Positions 1 through 13,500 of a stretch of 64,000 bases of DNA are shown here, piece after piece (position 1 is the first letter of the stretch; each line of letters begins with the position of its first letter). The notes below the pieces were generated by a model. It saw only the letters and a list, made by a program, of their open reading frames with translations. It was not told where the DNA came from and made no database searches. The position numbers and the translations under genes were made by a program. Source of the stretch: Desmodus rotundus (taxonomy: Eukaryota; Chordata; Mammalia; Chiroptera; Phyllostomidae); assembly GCF_022682495.2 (NCBI RefSeq), contig NC_071393.1, forward strand, positions 98,693,010 to 98,757,009. The letters run 5' to 3'.

Positions 1-109
1 ATATTCACCCATTTCATGATTTATGAGTGCACGTGCCCACACCACGCTAAATAGTCAGCGATTTTTTACCAAAAATGGCACAACCCCCATGCCCCACCCC
101 CCCATTCAC

Positions 110-254
110 CTTGGTTCATGGGTTTGGTCCCTGGTTGGGGCACGTGCAAGAAGCAACCAATTGATGTTTCTCTCTGACATCAATGATTCTCTCCCTTTCT
201 GTCTCCCTCCCTTCCCCTCACTCTAAAAATAAATAAATATTTTTTTAAAAGTGC
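110..254 (+). mobile_element. VES SINE, 3' part
   Basis: The body (cgtgcaagaagcaaccaat, gatgtttctctctgacatc), pyrimidine-rich stretch and AAATAAATAAAT tail match the 3' two thirds of a bat VES element. The tRNA-like head is missing or too diverged to see. Confidence 0.75.
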
Positions 255-574
255 AGCAAAGCAGTTCAATTTTTAAACACTGAGCATGCCAAGTAAAATA
301 GCCATTGGGCCATATTTGGCATCTAGAGGGACAGCTGGCCATCCCTGCCCTGCAGATGTCCATGTTTCTGAAAAGCAGGACGCTAGTTACAGACATAACC
401 TAGGACTCTAGCCCCCTCGTGCTAATGCAACAAGCAGCCGTGACCTCACTGTCTCCGTCTCTGAAATGAGGGGTGACTAAGTCTAAAATTGCCTGCAGTT
501 GTAAAATTCTAGGATTCCAAACTGTATGTTGATGAAATCGTCTTGAACTTTCAGCTCCTCTGTGATCCAGAGCT

Positions 575-775
575 AGTAATACCAGAGCAGGCTGACAGCT
601 CTGGGGGGAGGGGGCGGGGGAGTTAGGGGGTGGAGGGATTGAGCAAAAAGGAAAAAGGACTCATGGACATGGACAACAGTGTTGTGATTGCAAGAGACGG
701 GGAGGGAGGTAAAAGGGGGATAAATGGTAATGGAAAATATATAATAAAATAAATTAAAAAAACCCAAAACACTAC
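575..775 (+). mobile_element. L1 3' end (G-rich 3'UTR and A tail)
   Basis: A G-rich tract (602-635), then GGACTCATGGACATGGACAA, a second G-rich block, and taaatggtaatgg before an A-rich tail. This is the arrangement of young bat L1 3'UTRs. It is severely 5'-truncated and antisense to NIN. Confidence 0.7.
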
Positions 776-885
776 AGTATTTCATGACTTTTTAGAAGAG
801 GAAAGCACTAAGTAAAGGTTGTATTCAATAAGTAGTCCTTTACTCAACCTCAGATCACAGGAAAATAACTAAATATGCTACTTCT

Positions 886-1117
886 TTTTTTTTATCCTCA
901 CCCAAGGATATGCTTATTGATTTTAGGGAGAGGGGAAGGGAAGGAGAGGGAGAGAAACCTTGATGTGAGTGAGAAACTTCGATCGGTTGCCTCTTGCACA
1001 TGCACTGACTGAGGACTGAACCCGTGACACAGGCATGTGCCCTGACCAGAAATTGAACTTGCAACCTTTCTGTTTATGGGATGATGCTCCAACCAACTGA
1101 GCCACACTAGCCAGTGC
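886..1117 (-). mobile_element. VES SINE, near full length
   Basis: Read on the minus strand: head ctggctagtgtggctcagtt, B-box-like gcaagttcaat, the CTCTCC-rich body, then the tail with caataagcatatccttgggt. It is in the same orientation as NIN, about 240 bp past coding exon 5. Confidence 0.85.
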
Positions 1118-1352
1118 TACACTACTTCTTTCCCAAACTCTACCACAAAAGATGCAACTTCCTGCAAATGGCTACAGTTTAATTCAAGAGCTCCTAAAAG
1201 ACAGAATCTTGGTGGCTGACTTCCAAGCAAAAAGAGAATGGAGTCTCTGTAACACACTGCAGGAAGCCAAAATATGGCTGTTTCTAGCCTTTGGCCAGCT
1301 GAGATTTTACCATGATTATTATTCATGAATAAAAATACGATGCTTGGCTTAC

Positions 1353-1543
1353 CTCTCCATTGACATTCTGCAAACCATACTGCTCACAGATGGAGACCAG
1401 CTTCTTTCGGTTCAGGTGACCATCACGGGTAATCCCCAAATCTTCACAAATCTCCTGCAGTTTCTCCTCTATCCAGTCTTGGGGAGGGGAAGACCCACTC
1501 TGGGAGGCAGTCAAATCGTCTGGGTTCCAAAATCTTAGCTGGC
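1353..1543 (-). CDS. NIN: NIN coding exon 5 (residues 160-223)
   Basis: A 191-bp exon, acceptor ttttatttcag and donor GAGAG|gtaagcc at 1352. With the base carried from the small exon it gives 64 whole codons, ending in phase 0. The peptide runs from [20 protein letters not shown] through [20 protein letters not shown] to [16 protein letters not shown]. It has an EF-hand-like helix-loop-helix shape, but the loop around [12 protein letters not shown] lacks the usual acidic ligands. The next exon, expected to begin with the Met-Leu-Glu-Glu region, is outside the window. Confidence 0.96.
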
Positions 1544-4500
1544 CTGAAATAAAAGCATACATTGTGTTTTATCCAAAGGGATGACAAAGAGAGAGACCTA
1601 TTTTCACAGAAAATATGCTTTTTGAAAATAAAAACTATTTTAAAAAAGACTATGCGTGTTGATTCCATTTTGATTTGATTCTGAAGTTCAAATGAAATGG
1701 AACCGTCAGCTCTCAGGCTGCAACTAGAGCAAATAGGCACATTTTGGGGCTCACTGGCAGTCAGACCCGTGTAAGAACTACCTCCCACGCAGTCACGCCA
1801 AGGCTCCAGTCTGTTTTACTCCAACAGGAAACAGGCACAGGCTCACGCTCCGGTGTCATCGGAAGAGACGGCTATTGAGAGGCATGCCGGAGAGCTTTAC
1901 GCACCCCGCCTCAACTAGAGCTACCATGATTATCTTTGTTGTCTCCATATTCTTTCTAGTCTAAGCACTAGGGCTGCTTTTGCTGAGAAGAAAATTTCAT
2001 GATAAATATCATAAAGTAATCATTAAAGTCTCAAGATTAGCTTGTTCTCAAATCTTTATACATGTGAATATTCTGACTGGCAAACAATTCAACTTGAATG
2101 AATAAAAGGTTATGACCCACAAGTTATTAATTATCTATATGTTAAGGATAAGTTCTATTTAAAGACTTAAGGGTCAAATTACTTATTTAAAAATCAAAGT
2201 TGATGTTCTAAAGGTCTCACTTCTAGTTAAATTTTCAACTTACCTATTAGAGAGTCTTTAAAGTCATTACTTAAACATGAGATCCTACTGGCACAATTTT
2301 GTGTGCCTGGAAGAACCTTGGAGGGCTGAGAAGAGCATAGTGTTATTTAGCGAAGAGATTAAGCCTCTTACTGCTGTATCTTTACAGGTCGGAGACCTAG
2401 AGAACATGCTGTAATTGCACTTACATACAGTTAACCTGCCAGGGTGGGCAGGTTCTGTCGGCTGAACCACAGTGCCATCTGCTGGCCAGAAGATCAATGT
2501 GTTTTGATGATTCTTAAATACATCTACAACTTGTCAAGAGATAGGTCACTATTTAATTCAGAACTGTTCACACAGGAATTTCAAAGTCTATATGAGAGAG
2601 TAATTAACACATACGTGAAATCCTACATCCTAGTTTCCATGTCTTGCATGCTGATAAAGGTTAGTATTTTAAAATGAGCTATCCAATTGGGAATGGATTG
2701 TTGCTGTTCTTAAGGTTACTTCTTAGCAGGCCACCTCACACCAAGCTACTAGGAAGAAGCCTAGGAGATGCAGGAAGGGGACTGTGGAGAGTGCCTGTGG
2801 GCAGCAGCCCTTCCTTCCCCGACACACACTCAGTTCTTACCTTCCGCTTCGTACTCCTCACTGCGCTGTGTCTTCCAGTGCTAGAGAAGGCAAGAGAAGA
2901 AGATTAGTGTGCTTTAGAACTTAATCAGTTTTCCCAAGACCAGGTAGCTCTCTGGCTCTGAAATCAGCATCTGAGTGTCACATAATCAGGACTCTCACAC
3001 AGCCTTCTGCAGTATCTCATCCGGGATTTTCCTTTCACAATGGCACAGTCACTTATTCAACAGCAAAATCTATCACAACCAATACAATCAAGCCAGAGCA
3101 AATATACAGATTCTAGCAACTAAGAAGGGTTTGTATGTATGCACTGATGAGTTTGTTCTTCAGTAAATGTTTACTGGGTGCCAGGTATTATGCTATAACT
3201 TTGGAATACAACTGTGAATAGCATAAACATTTCTTGCCTCAAGGAGTTTACGTGTTAATGAAGACATGCAGACAAAACAAAACAAAAACCAAACAAACCA
3301 ACAAACCAGGAAGTACATACAATATTGCAGTGTATTAAGTGCTACGAATGGAAAGTTCAAGATGCTATAAGGATATACCTAACAGGAATCCTTCAGACTT
3401 GGGAGATCCAGGTAGACTTCCTGAAAGAATCAATGTCTAAACTGAGAGCTGAAGGATGAGCAGGAGACAGCTAAGTGAAAAATAAGGAACAGTTACTGTT
3501 TGCTGACGTGTGGAGGCAAGAACAGCCTGGTGTTTGTGTCACAGAAAAAAGAAGGTAGAAATACACCCCAAAGAAAGGTAGGCTAAAAAGCTCAAGTTAA
3601 GTAAAATATGCATTGCTAGTAAGCTGCATTAAAAGCAGTGAAATATACCTGACCTGGGCCATTTTATCCCCTTATCATGCTATGTTACTATGAGGCTTTT
3701 CCAAGTCACAGCACACAGCTGTGGTTTGCATTAGTGCACAAAAACACTCAGACGAGGACACACGTCAGAACCCAAATCCATGCCTGGCTCCACTGGCCAC
3801 TATGGCACTATCTGCTCCAACCAGCGGCGAGTAGGTCCGCAGTAGCCTTGGCCTCATCGGCGAGCTGCCTGATCACTCCTTTTTGGAGGTTCTATGACCA
3901 GTGCAGGAAACCCCACTGAGAAAAGGTGCACCCCACCCCCCTGCCTTTCAACACCTGGCTGCTGTCTCTGCAAAGAGCCAACTTTATGAATGAAGCTACC
4001 TTTGACAACCAATATCCAGCCTACTCTGATGGCTAAACTGTTCAAGATGAACTGATTTCTTAGAATCCTGAAATAAACCCAACAGGAAAATGAGTCTAGT
4101 TACCTCCTGTCTCCAGAGCTTGGATTCCTCAGGGCAGGCAGCGTGCCACCTACAACTCTTAAACACTGCCTTTCAGTAGTAGCTTGTTCAAGCTGAGATG
4201 CGCTGAAGTACCTCTTTCAGCCAACCTAAGCACACCTACTTTGTTCCCTCTCCACACTCACCTAGTGCTCTCCTTTTAACTGAAGGACAAGTGTCCACCA
4301 GGGTGTCACAGTTCCATATTTCCTTAGAAACATACTGAAGACAGCACCAATTCAGAGAGTTCAATAAATTTTGCCACACTAAACTGAAACCACAAATTGG
4401 CAATGCTGAGATGGATTATTCTCGCCATACAGAAAAAACATCAAAAGGCTATAACTCCAAAGGTGTGAATTCACTACAATTCATTCAGTTGACAACTGAA

Positions 4501-7500
4501 AGTCACTGATATACACGGTGTCTGGGGAACATAAGTTAGGGCACAATGTGATTTTTGCTTGTTTGTTTGTGATTACAATTTTATCAGCCCGCATTTCCAC
4601 GTAAAGACGTATCTCAAACCCGGAAGATAGCTAAGCATGATGGGGGTAGGGAGGGAGCAGTGGAGTAAATAGTTCTCCACAGATTTTCTTATTTTATTGT
4701 TTCTGGGCAGAATCCAACTGTTTTTTATATTAAAAGTTTTAAATCAATAAAGCTCTACTAATAGAAGCACCCTGCCTATCTGTCCCTCCCTTTTTATTTT
4801 CTTATCCAACAGAGCAAATGATTTAAATACTCATATAACTTTAGCACCCCAAATGTAAAAACTCACTCAGCATATAATATGTTGGATACACCCTAAAATA
4901 CACTCCATTAAATCCACCTAAAACAAATAAACTAGACATCTACGGCCTAAGAACCATTTGGTCAAAATAAAACCTACCAAATCAGAAGCAGGGGGGTGGT
5001 GTTTAACAGCACAAACTGACAGCAGAAAGGGCAGAAGAATGAGTATCCCTGGACATGAATGAGGGAGGGAGCCCCTACTGGAATACAGTTGGAAAAATGC
5101 AAACACACCTTCAAAAAATCCTTAGTAATAATTCCTAAAGCAACAAGGTATGTATCTTGCTACATAATAGTTTCTTTCTTACATTTGCTCACTTCTCAAT
5201 TCATTTTAAAATAGTGAGAAATTAGTTCAGAGGAGCAAGAGGCTGCAATATACTGTCTCCAACATCTCCTGAGTCTATGGGACTGGGTCCAGGCATCTGA
5301 TTCCATCACCAGGGCAGTACTTTCCGCAGCCCTCTTTTCCTGAGTCCCGCCCCTAACTAGTAAGAGACCAAGTTGAAGGGATTACAGCACAGAGGTGAGA
5401 GCCGGACTGCCAGGCTCTGAATCCTGCATTACCTACCAGGTTTGGTTTGGACAAGTTTCTTAACATCTTTTGCCTCAGTTTCTCCATCTATAAAATGGGA
5501 ATAAAGTAGTCCATATTTCACAGAGCTGGGTAAAATGCTTAGAATTGTGCCTGGCAGATATAAGTCCTATATGATGTCCTATTTTTATTGGACAGGCGTT
5601 TATGTAGTACATATTAAACTTATGTTTGCAGATTTTTTTCATTATGTTTAAGCTTAAAGCATTAATTTGGGTTGCCCTGGGGAGGTATTAGTTACTCATA
5701 TCAATTTGTAAGAAAAATGCCAAGTCTCCAGCAAATATGCACAGGATACAAACAGATGATTTACATAAGAGGCAACACAATTAAACAAATGTGGGGAAAG
5801 TTTCATTTTCACAGCAATCAAAGAAGTGTAAGCGAAAACCAAGGAATCAATTGTTGTCGTTAAATTAGAAAAGTAAGATATGACTGTTATTACCATCAAG
5901 CCCACCATTTAAAATAGCCTGTTTATGTGTTACTGGTAGCAGTGTAAACAGCGATTACACTTTTAGTAAAGAAAAGGACTTAATGTAACAAAAGCCACAA
6001 AAATATTCATACTCTTTGACCCAATAATTTCATATGATTTCTTATGGCAATAAAGTCAAAGGAAGAATGAAAACAGACATAAATACATAGATTTAGCACT
6101 TTTTGTAAGAGTAGAGTATTGAAAACAATTTAAATATTCAACAATGTAATGATACATTATAATGTAGTCACTAAAAGTATAATTATAAAACCATGTAGAA
6201 ACATAGAGAAACATCTCATGAAATGTTAAGTGAAAGACCATAACAAAAATGCCACCTACACTATGATTACTGCTGGCAAAATACTTATACAATTAGACAA
6301 AGACTGGAAGGAAATAGATTAATAAAGTAGATACATTTGGTTGAGGGAATATGGGGAACAATTGCATTTCCTTTACTGTTATAAATGCTGTTTATGTAAT
6401 ATAAATAGGCACAACTTCACTATTTCCTGTGCCCACCTGCCCTCAAATTCTCACTAAATGAATTCCTGTGACCTGGGGGTGTGGAGAAAAGGCAAGTCCT
6501 CTCGGTCTGGTATTTGCCCCTCCGCAGTGTCCTCTGGCAATGTGACCTGTGTGGAGAGAGAAGCCGTGCGGGGAAGCCCAGGTGCTGCTCTGAAGGGCGA
6601 ACCCTGCTGGTACCAACGTCTCCTAAGCTTCGTAGGGTGTGGAAAGGTCAGGGACACCCATCTGAGACGTACACTGGAGACTGTTGACTATGACCATCCA
6701 AAGGAGGCATTCTTCAGACAGCCCAACCCAATGGCATCAGGTACGGCACAACTTCCTAACCCCGGGCAGCACCAGTAGCTTACATGATTTCACACTGACT
6801 CTTAGGGCAAGGGGTGGTGGGTTAAGGGATAGCTTGTTTTAAAATCTCTAGGGGTAACAATTTTCCAAGCATTTCTCCCATGGCCCTGTGTAAGAAACAG
6901 AGAGCCAGACAGCACCAGCCCATACTAATGGCTACATTTTCATTCCAAGACCACCTCAATTGGCGAGGGAGTTTGCCATCCCAATAAAGAGGGATGTAAG
7001 CACACCGTGGCCGAACGTTTGTTACTACATTGCAATTGGGGGAACTGGCAGGGTGCAGGGCGGGGGGGATTCAGTTCAGTCACAGCTCATTTATTTTCAT
7101 TCTCACTGCCTGGAGCCAGTAGTTCCAATTAAAAAACGGGGGGAGAGGGAGGGGAGGGCAGGTTAAAAGGTTGGGGGATTAGACCATCAGGCTACTGGAA
7201 CACCACCAATAAAAGCAGGCATCATCCTGGAACAAGGTCATTTAATTACTGATGGTTTACCCAGCAAAGTGAAAGCCTGGCAGGGGGCCCCTAGACTTGG
7301 ATCTGCCAGCAGCACTGGAAGGGAGAGGATCACAAAAATCTCTGGGGAAAAGGGGGAGGAAGGGAGGGACAATTGCTGTGATGTGTTCTCAACACTAATT
7401 CACAAAAGAGGAGTTTAAATTTCTTCCCTTGGAATCTTAGGTAGCTTCTCACTGGAGAAAGAATAGGCATCAATAAAATTTTTAAAATCACTCTGTGGGA

Positions 7501-10500
7501 CTTCCGCTGCCCCCGACTCTGGAGGCAAATGGTGGCATGCATGGGCACAGGGGCCTGGCAGGGACATGGGGCTGCGTCTGGCTCTGCCACTTCGTGCGAC
7601 CCCTCATACTTTACTCCCTCTGCAAAGCGGGGACACACAGCACGTGAAAGAACGCGCCTGGCACTTCGGAAATATTAGCTCTTGTTATTATTTAATGAAA
7701 GAACAATAGTGTGGTTAAGGGTTTGGACTCCAGACCCAGACTCCCGGAGTTCAATTTCAGTTCAATTCCACCACTTACTGGCTGTGCAACCTTGGGCAAG
7801 TTCCTTAACCCCCACTGTGCCTCAGTTTCCTCATGGGTAAGTCAAGAGCAATGCCTACCTAGGAGGGAGTGCTAATATTCGGAAAGCACTTAAAAGAGTG
7901 CCTGCTACCAATTGAGTGCCAAGTGTCTGTTAAGTGGATAAATATTACAGTGACTATTCCTACGACCTGGGTGTTCCAAACTAGGCCGAAGGCAGAGGGA
8001 AGAAGCAGCAGACAAACCAGTGTCAGCTTTAAGAACAACCCCAGAGGAGACTTGTAGAAATAACAGCTTTGAGCATGAAGTTGTGATGAAGCAATCAACT
8101 TTGTCTTTGAAATCCTCACCTGAGGACATGTTTATTGATTTGGGGTGGGGATGAGGGGAGAGAAAGAGAGAAAGAAACATCAATGTGAGAGAAACATCAG
8201 TCAGTTGCTCCGCCACCCACCCTGGTGCCCTGCCTGGGGATCAAAGCTGAAATCTAGGTATGTGCCCTGACCAGGAATTGAACCGAACCCACAACCTTTA
8301 GGTGTACGGGACAGGACGACACTCTTACCAGCTGACCCACCCAATCAGGGCATGAAACAATCAACTTTTGATTCAGCTTAGGAGCAGGGCTTCCCCAGGG
8401 GCCCTCTCCACATGGACAGTGTCCCCTGGGTGGCCACAGCTGGCAGGGCCTGCCTATGCTTCCACATTACCATGTTGAGTGTGCTGGCCAACAGCCCTAC
8501 TGAGAGTGGGCAGAGGGGAGAGGGTCAGAGGTCGACTGGCTCCAAAATGGTTGCCACACAAGGCAGCCTCCACCATTGCAGGCAGACAAAGGGAGCCCCC
8601 AACCTGCCTTGGGGGCTGTACATCTCAATATCATGCTGGCCATTGTGGCCAGCTCTCTGCAGCTGGATGAGAGTGTCCTGCACACGTGGGCCCCACAGGC
8701 GGCACTGCTTTCAGGAATGCTTTCTTTGGAGGGACACCTGCTTGGCTGGACTGTGGAGCAGATGGCCCGAGCCTCTTGGATCCCTGGCTTCCAGCGCCGA
8801 GGCAGGGCCAGCATCTGCAGCCTGTGGGCCTGGCGCGGCCCCTGCCCACAATAGCCCAGTCACAGCCCCCACCAACCATCTGCTCCAGGGCAGACCTTAT
8901 GCCCTGCAGAATGTATGGCTAATTAAAACAATTATGGGGGCACACCCGGGGCTATTCTTTTCCAGCAGGTTGCTGAACTGATCTCAGCAGCTTTAAGTAG
9001 GGTTGTTGGCTTGTTTGTTTGTTTGTTTTTGAAAGGGTAAAGCCTAGCAAGCCCAGAGAGAAGAGGAAGGAAATTTTCTAGAATAACAAAGCTTCCTAAA
9101 CACACTGAGCCATAGAGTCCATTTTACAAGAGTAGCTAAGCAAAGGAAATCTCTGAAAATAAAAACAAAAACAAAAATCCCAGTTGGTTTAGGAGAATGC
9201 TTATGATTGAAACTGTAGGACTTTTAAAAACACAGCATCTACGGTGCTTTTAACTAACAGTCCTGAATATTTATAAAGCCACACTCTGGGCCAGGTACTG
9301 GAAACCAAGTGTGCCCAGCAGGGTTGGCTACTGTTTCTGCAGGGACACACTTCCCTGGATTTTGGTTCGTTCCCCACTCTCCCAGCTTTGAAGGCAAAGT
9401 GAGCAATGGAGGACCTGACGGCCCAGTTCCTAACCTGTTCCGAACCCAGGCAGCGCTGCTCATTGCAGAGCTGTTGCGACTAGAATGCAAATCAGTTCCT
9501 GAGACAGATCATGTGTCACAGTAATGTACAGTCCAAACCTACATGACCCTATTAATCAGTGTCACCCCAATTTAAAAAAAGGCAATTAAAAGCTACACGT
9601 CAGTGCTGGGGTAACAAGAATCAATATTTGCATGATTTTCAAATGCACTCATTTAGATGAGTCCTGCTATGTTGCCAAAAAGCCTTCAGTGTGTGAAGAA
9701 ATGCTCAATTTAAAAGAGCTTTAGCCTTAAACCTCTCCTACCAAGGTTGGAGACTGGTATTGGTTCACTGAATTTTCAAGTCCTTAGGAAAGATTTTTTC
9801 TATATATCTGCTCACGGTATCTAGCTCATCAGAATTGCTCTTGATGGATAGCGAATACTGCTTTTCCATTTGGAAAACACGTAACAGCTTATAACTGGAA
9901 GAAGTTACTGTTATCATTAAAATTGCCTTGTTAATTTTTAATTTATTGTATTATTTCCTAGTTAGAAAATAAATATTAGAAATTGTTGACCTGGAAGTAG
10001 ATAGGGGTGGGGGCTGACTCCAAGGGAAGTGCCCCTGGGACCAAGCCAGAAAGACTTTCCAGAACAGCAAAGCTTGAAAGACATCTTATTAGCTCTGAAG
10101 GGTCTTCTTTATATCACTTTCAAGTGATCTAAAATTGCGTCTTAGATGAGTGTTTCCTCTCTGAGAATAGCCAGATGACCTAACCAGACTTAAGAAATAA
10201 AGGGAAACACTGGAATTCCACTCATAAAATGTATCCTGGTGGTGGCACATCGTTTGATGGAAATAAACGGCAATAGTAATGAAGCTGCTTATAGAACATC
10301 GAAGTCAACGACTAGGCCAAAATGCAATGGGAGTAATGGGAAAACAGGTTCATTTCCACTACAAAGGCTCTTAGCAGAATTTCTCTCAGTTCTTAAGATG
10401 TTTGCTCCAAAATTCAATATTTACTCTATACCATGTAAATGAATAATTCATAAAATTTAACCGCAAAGATATGCATATATGAAAATGAACATAAGGGGAA

Positions 10501-13500
10501 TATAAGTCAGTTTCACACTTCTTGAAGAAGTTTGATTTTTATGTTGGGTAGTAAAATCAGGGTTTTTTTTTTTTTTGTTTTTTGTTTTTAAGTTTTTAAA
10601 CCTCCACCAGCTCCCATCCTCCCATGCGCCAGTCCCAGCATAAAGACAATGTGCTTGTCCATTCTTGGGCGAACGAAGCAGTTGGCTTTAACTTTTCTCC
10701 CAGGTCCTCACTTAAACTGTGTGGTTCTGGCTTTCACTATTATTGTCTACAGTTGAAAAAATAATTGTTTAAGCCCTCTTACTCTTGATAAGAATCTTAT
10801 TAGACCTGATTTATTCCCGGTGGAGGAAAACACTTAACAACGCGTCCCCTGTTTTCAATGAGGGCAGAAAGCGAAGTGGCCCTGCCCCAATTGTGTTAAT
10901 GGGACAACCTTTCCTACCAGGGCTGAGTAATACAGAGCAGAATTGAGAATTGGTTTTGTTTTTTCTGCCCCTTTCCACCTACCCTTAGAAGAAACAGGAG
11001 CATAAAAATTCAAGGTCAGTTCAGTAGCCACTGCATATATGCATATAAAAGGGGGGAAATGTACTCTTTGGAAACTAAACACTCACTTCTGTTTCTTAAT
11101 GAAGTGAAGCAAAAATGACTGACGACAGCCAAAACCTTCTCACTAATCACACATTACGTTGGAATCAAGAATGTGCCCTTTGTTAGTCTGGATTAATTCA
11201 GAATAGAATGCCCAATTGAATTGCTGCAAGTGAAAATGATCCCACAAAAAGAAAAAAAATCACCACTTTCCTTTCAATACCACCCAGATCGAGAGGTCAG
11301 ACTCCCAAGGGATCCACTTGCCAGAGAAGCACACTAAGTTGGAAGGTGGATGCCCATTTCAGCCTGATGGTGGAACCTACCCGTCCTTTGTGAATTAGCA
11401 CGTTCTGCTGCAAGGGTTTCCAAATGAAGTTCTGGAATACACCTTTCAGTGCTGAAAATTTAGCAAGATGGCCATGGTCCTCCCTATGGAATGGTTTTAT
11501 GGGCTTGTAAACTAAACTTGGTAGGGGAGGCATGCTTAGTAGCTAGGTTAGATATTTTCTGTTTCACCAGGGAAGAATCAAATGGCCTAAATAAAGCTGG
11601 GGGGTAGGGATAAGGGTGTGGGAAGGGTAGGATGAAGATGATTAAAATGTTTACAATTTACATTAGGGCACTAACATATGTGAATTGAAACGAAAGTTGA
11701 ATATAATCAAAAAGACCTTGTAACAAGATTTATTGATATACTCTATTCGGGGGATGAGGCCACAGGGGTGGAGCATGTTACCCCCTAGTAACCATGTGGG
11801 TCCTCACCCGAGACACCAGATCACAAGGGTGCACCATCAACAGTCACGAGAGGAGCTCCAAGTCGCTGTAACTAATGAAGCCTGAAGCTTTGTACGGGAC
11901 TTACATTAAAAATAAATTTGGTCACTTAAAAGCAATCTATACCAGCATCATCATCACTTGTCTCTGCATTTCTATGTTTTCTTGGGTGGCAGGGAAAGGG
12001 TGGAGGTACAGGTAGTCTGCAGAGAAGTAGGATTACTGAGAATTACCTAGAAGTTTAGTTATACTAATGGGAGTAGACCTTCCAAGGAACGATGCAGAAC
12101 CACTAACCCGGGAGCCTCAGAATGAACTGCCAATCTGTAGCAACTCCCCTACTGTGGAACAACCCTAGAAAGAAGCAGGGGAGGGGGGTAGATTATTGTT
12201 TTATCCCTGCAGATGACTGTTTGCTCTCATATCCCTCCAGGACGAGTTTCTAGAAGGAAGCCACCTCAAAGACAGCTTTTACAGGTGCCTGTGGCGCCAT
12301 TCTATCCCATTGCCCACCTCTACCCAAGTCCTCAGATAAATAAAATAATTATTTGATTCACGCTAGAGCTAAAATGTGTCTCCTTGTGGGTAGCAATAGC
12401 TAGACTTCCCCTCCATTTAACTTCTGACAACCGTTACAGGTCCTTTTGTCTTCATCAGAAAACTCTCAAGTCACTATAGGAAAAACCAGGCATTTCTAAG
12501 AGTAGAAGAAACTGTAGTCCAAAGACAAGCTCAGATCCCACCTGCCCCTGAGCCAGGACCCAGGAGTCAAAGGAAACCAGTGATCAAAACCAAGAAGGCC
12601 TGTCTCCAGCTCTCCATCTGACGGCTCCTTATGAAACATTCACGCCAGGGGAGACCAGCCCTGCTCTCTCCTTCGATACTGCCCAGTGGTGCTGAGATGT
12701 ATGAGCCACTGATAAAAAAAATACAACCAAAGAATAAATTCTTAACACCCCAGGGCAGGAGACCAAAGGGCCTCCAGCAACCGACAGGGAGAAAAAAGAA
12801 GTCAACAGTACAATAAAGAACTCCTGACAGACTCTGAACTCCTCATAAATTAAGAATAAATAAATCCCACAGGTCATTGAGAATTTTTTCCTCTCCAGAG
12901 TCCCCATTTAGAGACTACCGTAGAATAGGAAAGATTACCCAGCACTCTGGGAGACCTAAACTGCTTCTGTAGAAGGGACGAGGGTATTTCTAGCACAAGC
13001 TGCCCAGAGCGTGAATTTCTGTTGGCCGGCTGAGTTGAGGCCCCTATGAAAACTGGTCAGGAAACAGGACGGCTATCTTGACCCCACAGTACACAGTAAG
13101 ACTGACGCCCTGATGAAACTAAGCCACCGGGCTGCACGCGTCTGTGAGTGTGACCTCCTATCGTGGCTACCACACAAAGCGGGGACTGGCCTTTCTTACT
13201 GCCAACAGGAACATCAAAAACATCACGTGGACCTATTAATTTTTTAAAGTGATGAACCGATTTAAAAACTGACAGGCTCAAGGCAGTTCACAAAACACTC
13301 CACTTTTAAGCAAGAAAGCAGCTAGATGAGCTTTGGTCTGAGTCCACATTCAGCAATTTAAAACGACAGGCTGGAAGGTGGTACCTGGAACTCCTGTGGG
13401 CTTTCTGGGGTGGGATATAACAGGCTATCAAAGTGAGTCGGCAGAAATCCTTGGGGGAACAGACAATGGGAGACACGACCCCCCTCCCCCCCAGCAGGCC

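Larger units (their letters stand above)
1..1352 (-). other. NIN: NIN intron 3' of coding exon 5 (partial)
   Basis: Intron sequence only. It contains a 3' VES fragment (about 110-254), an L1 3' end (about 575-775) and a VES copy (about 886-1117). Nothing else is recognised. Confidence 0.8.

Noticed and set aside
8412..8981. 189-codon plus-strand open frame
   Set aside because: It lies in a GC-rich block with equally open competing frames on both strands. No domain, no splice context, no recognised homologue.
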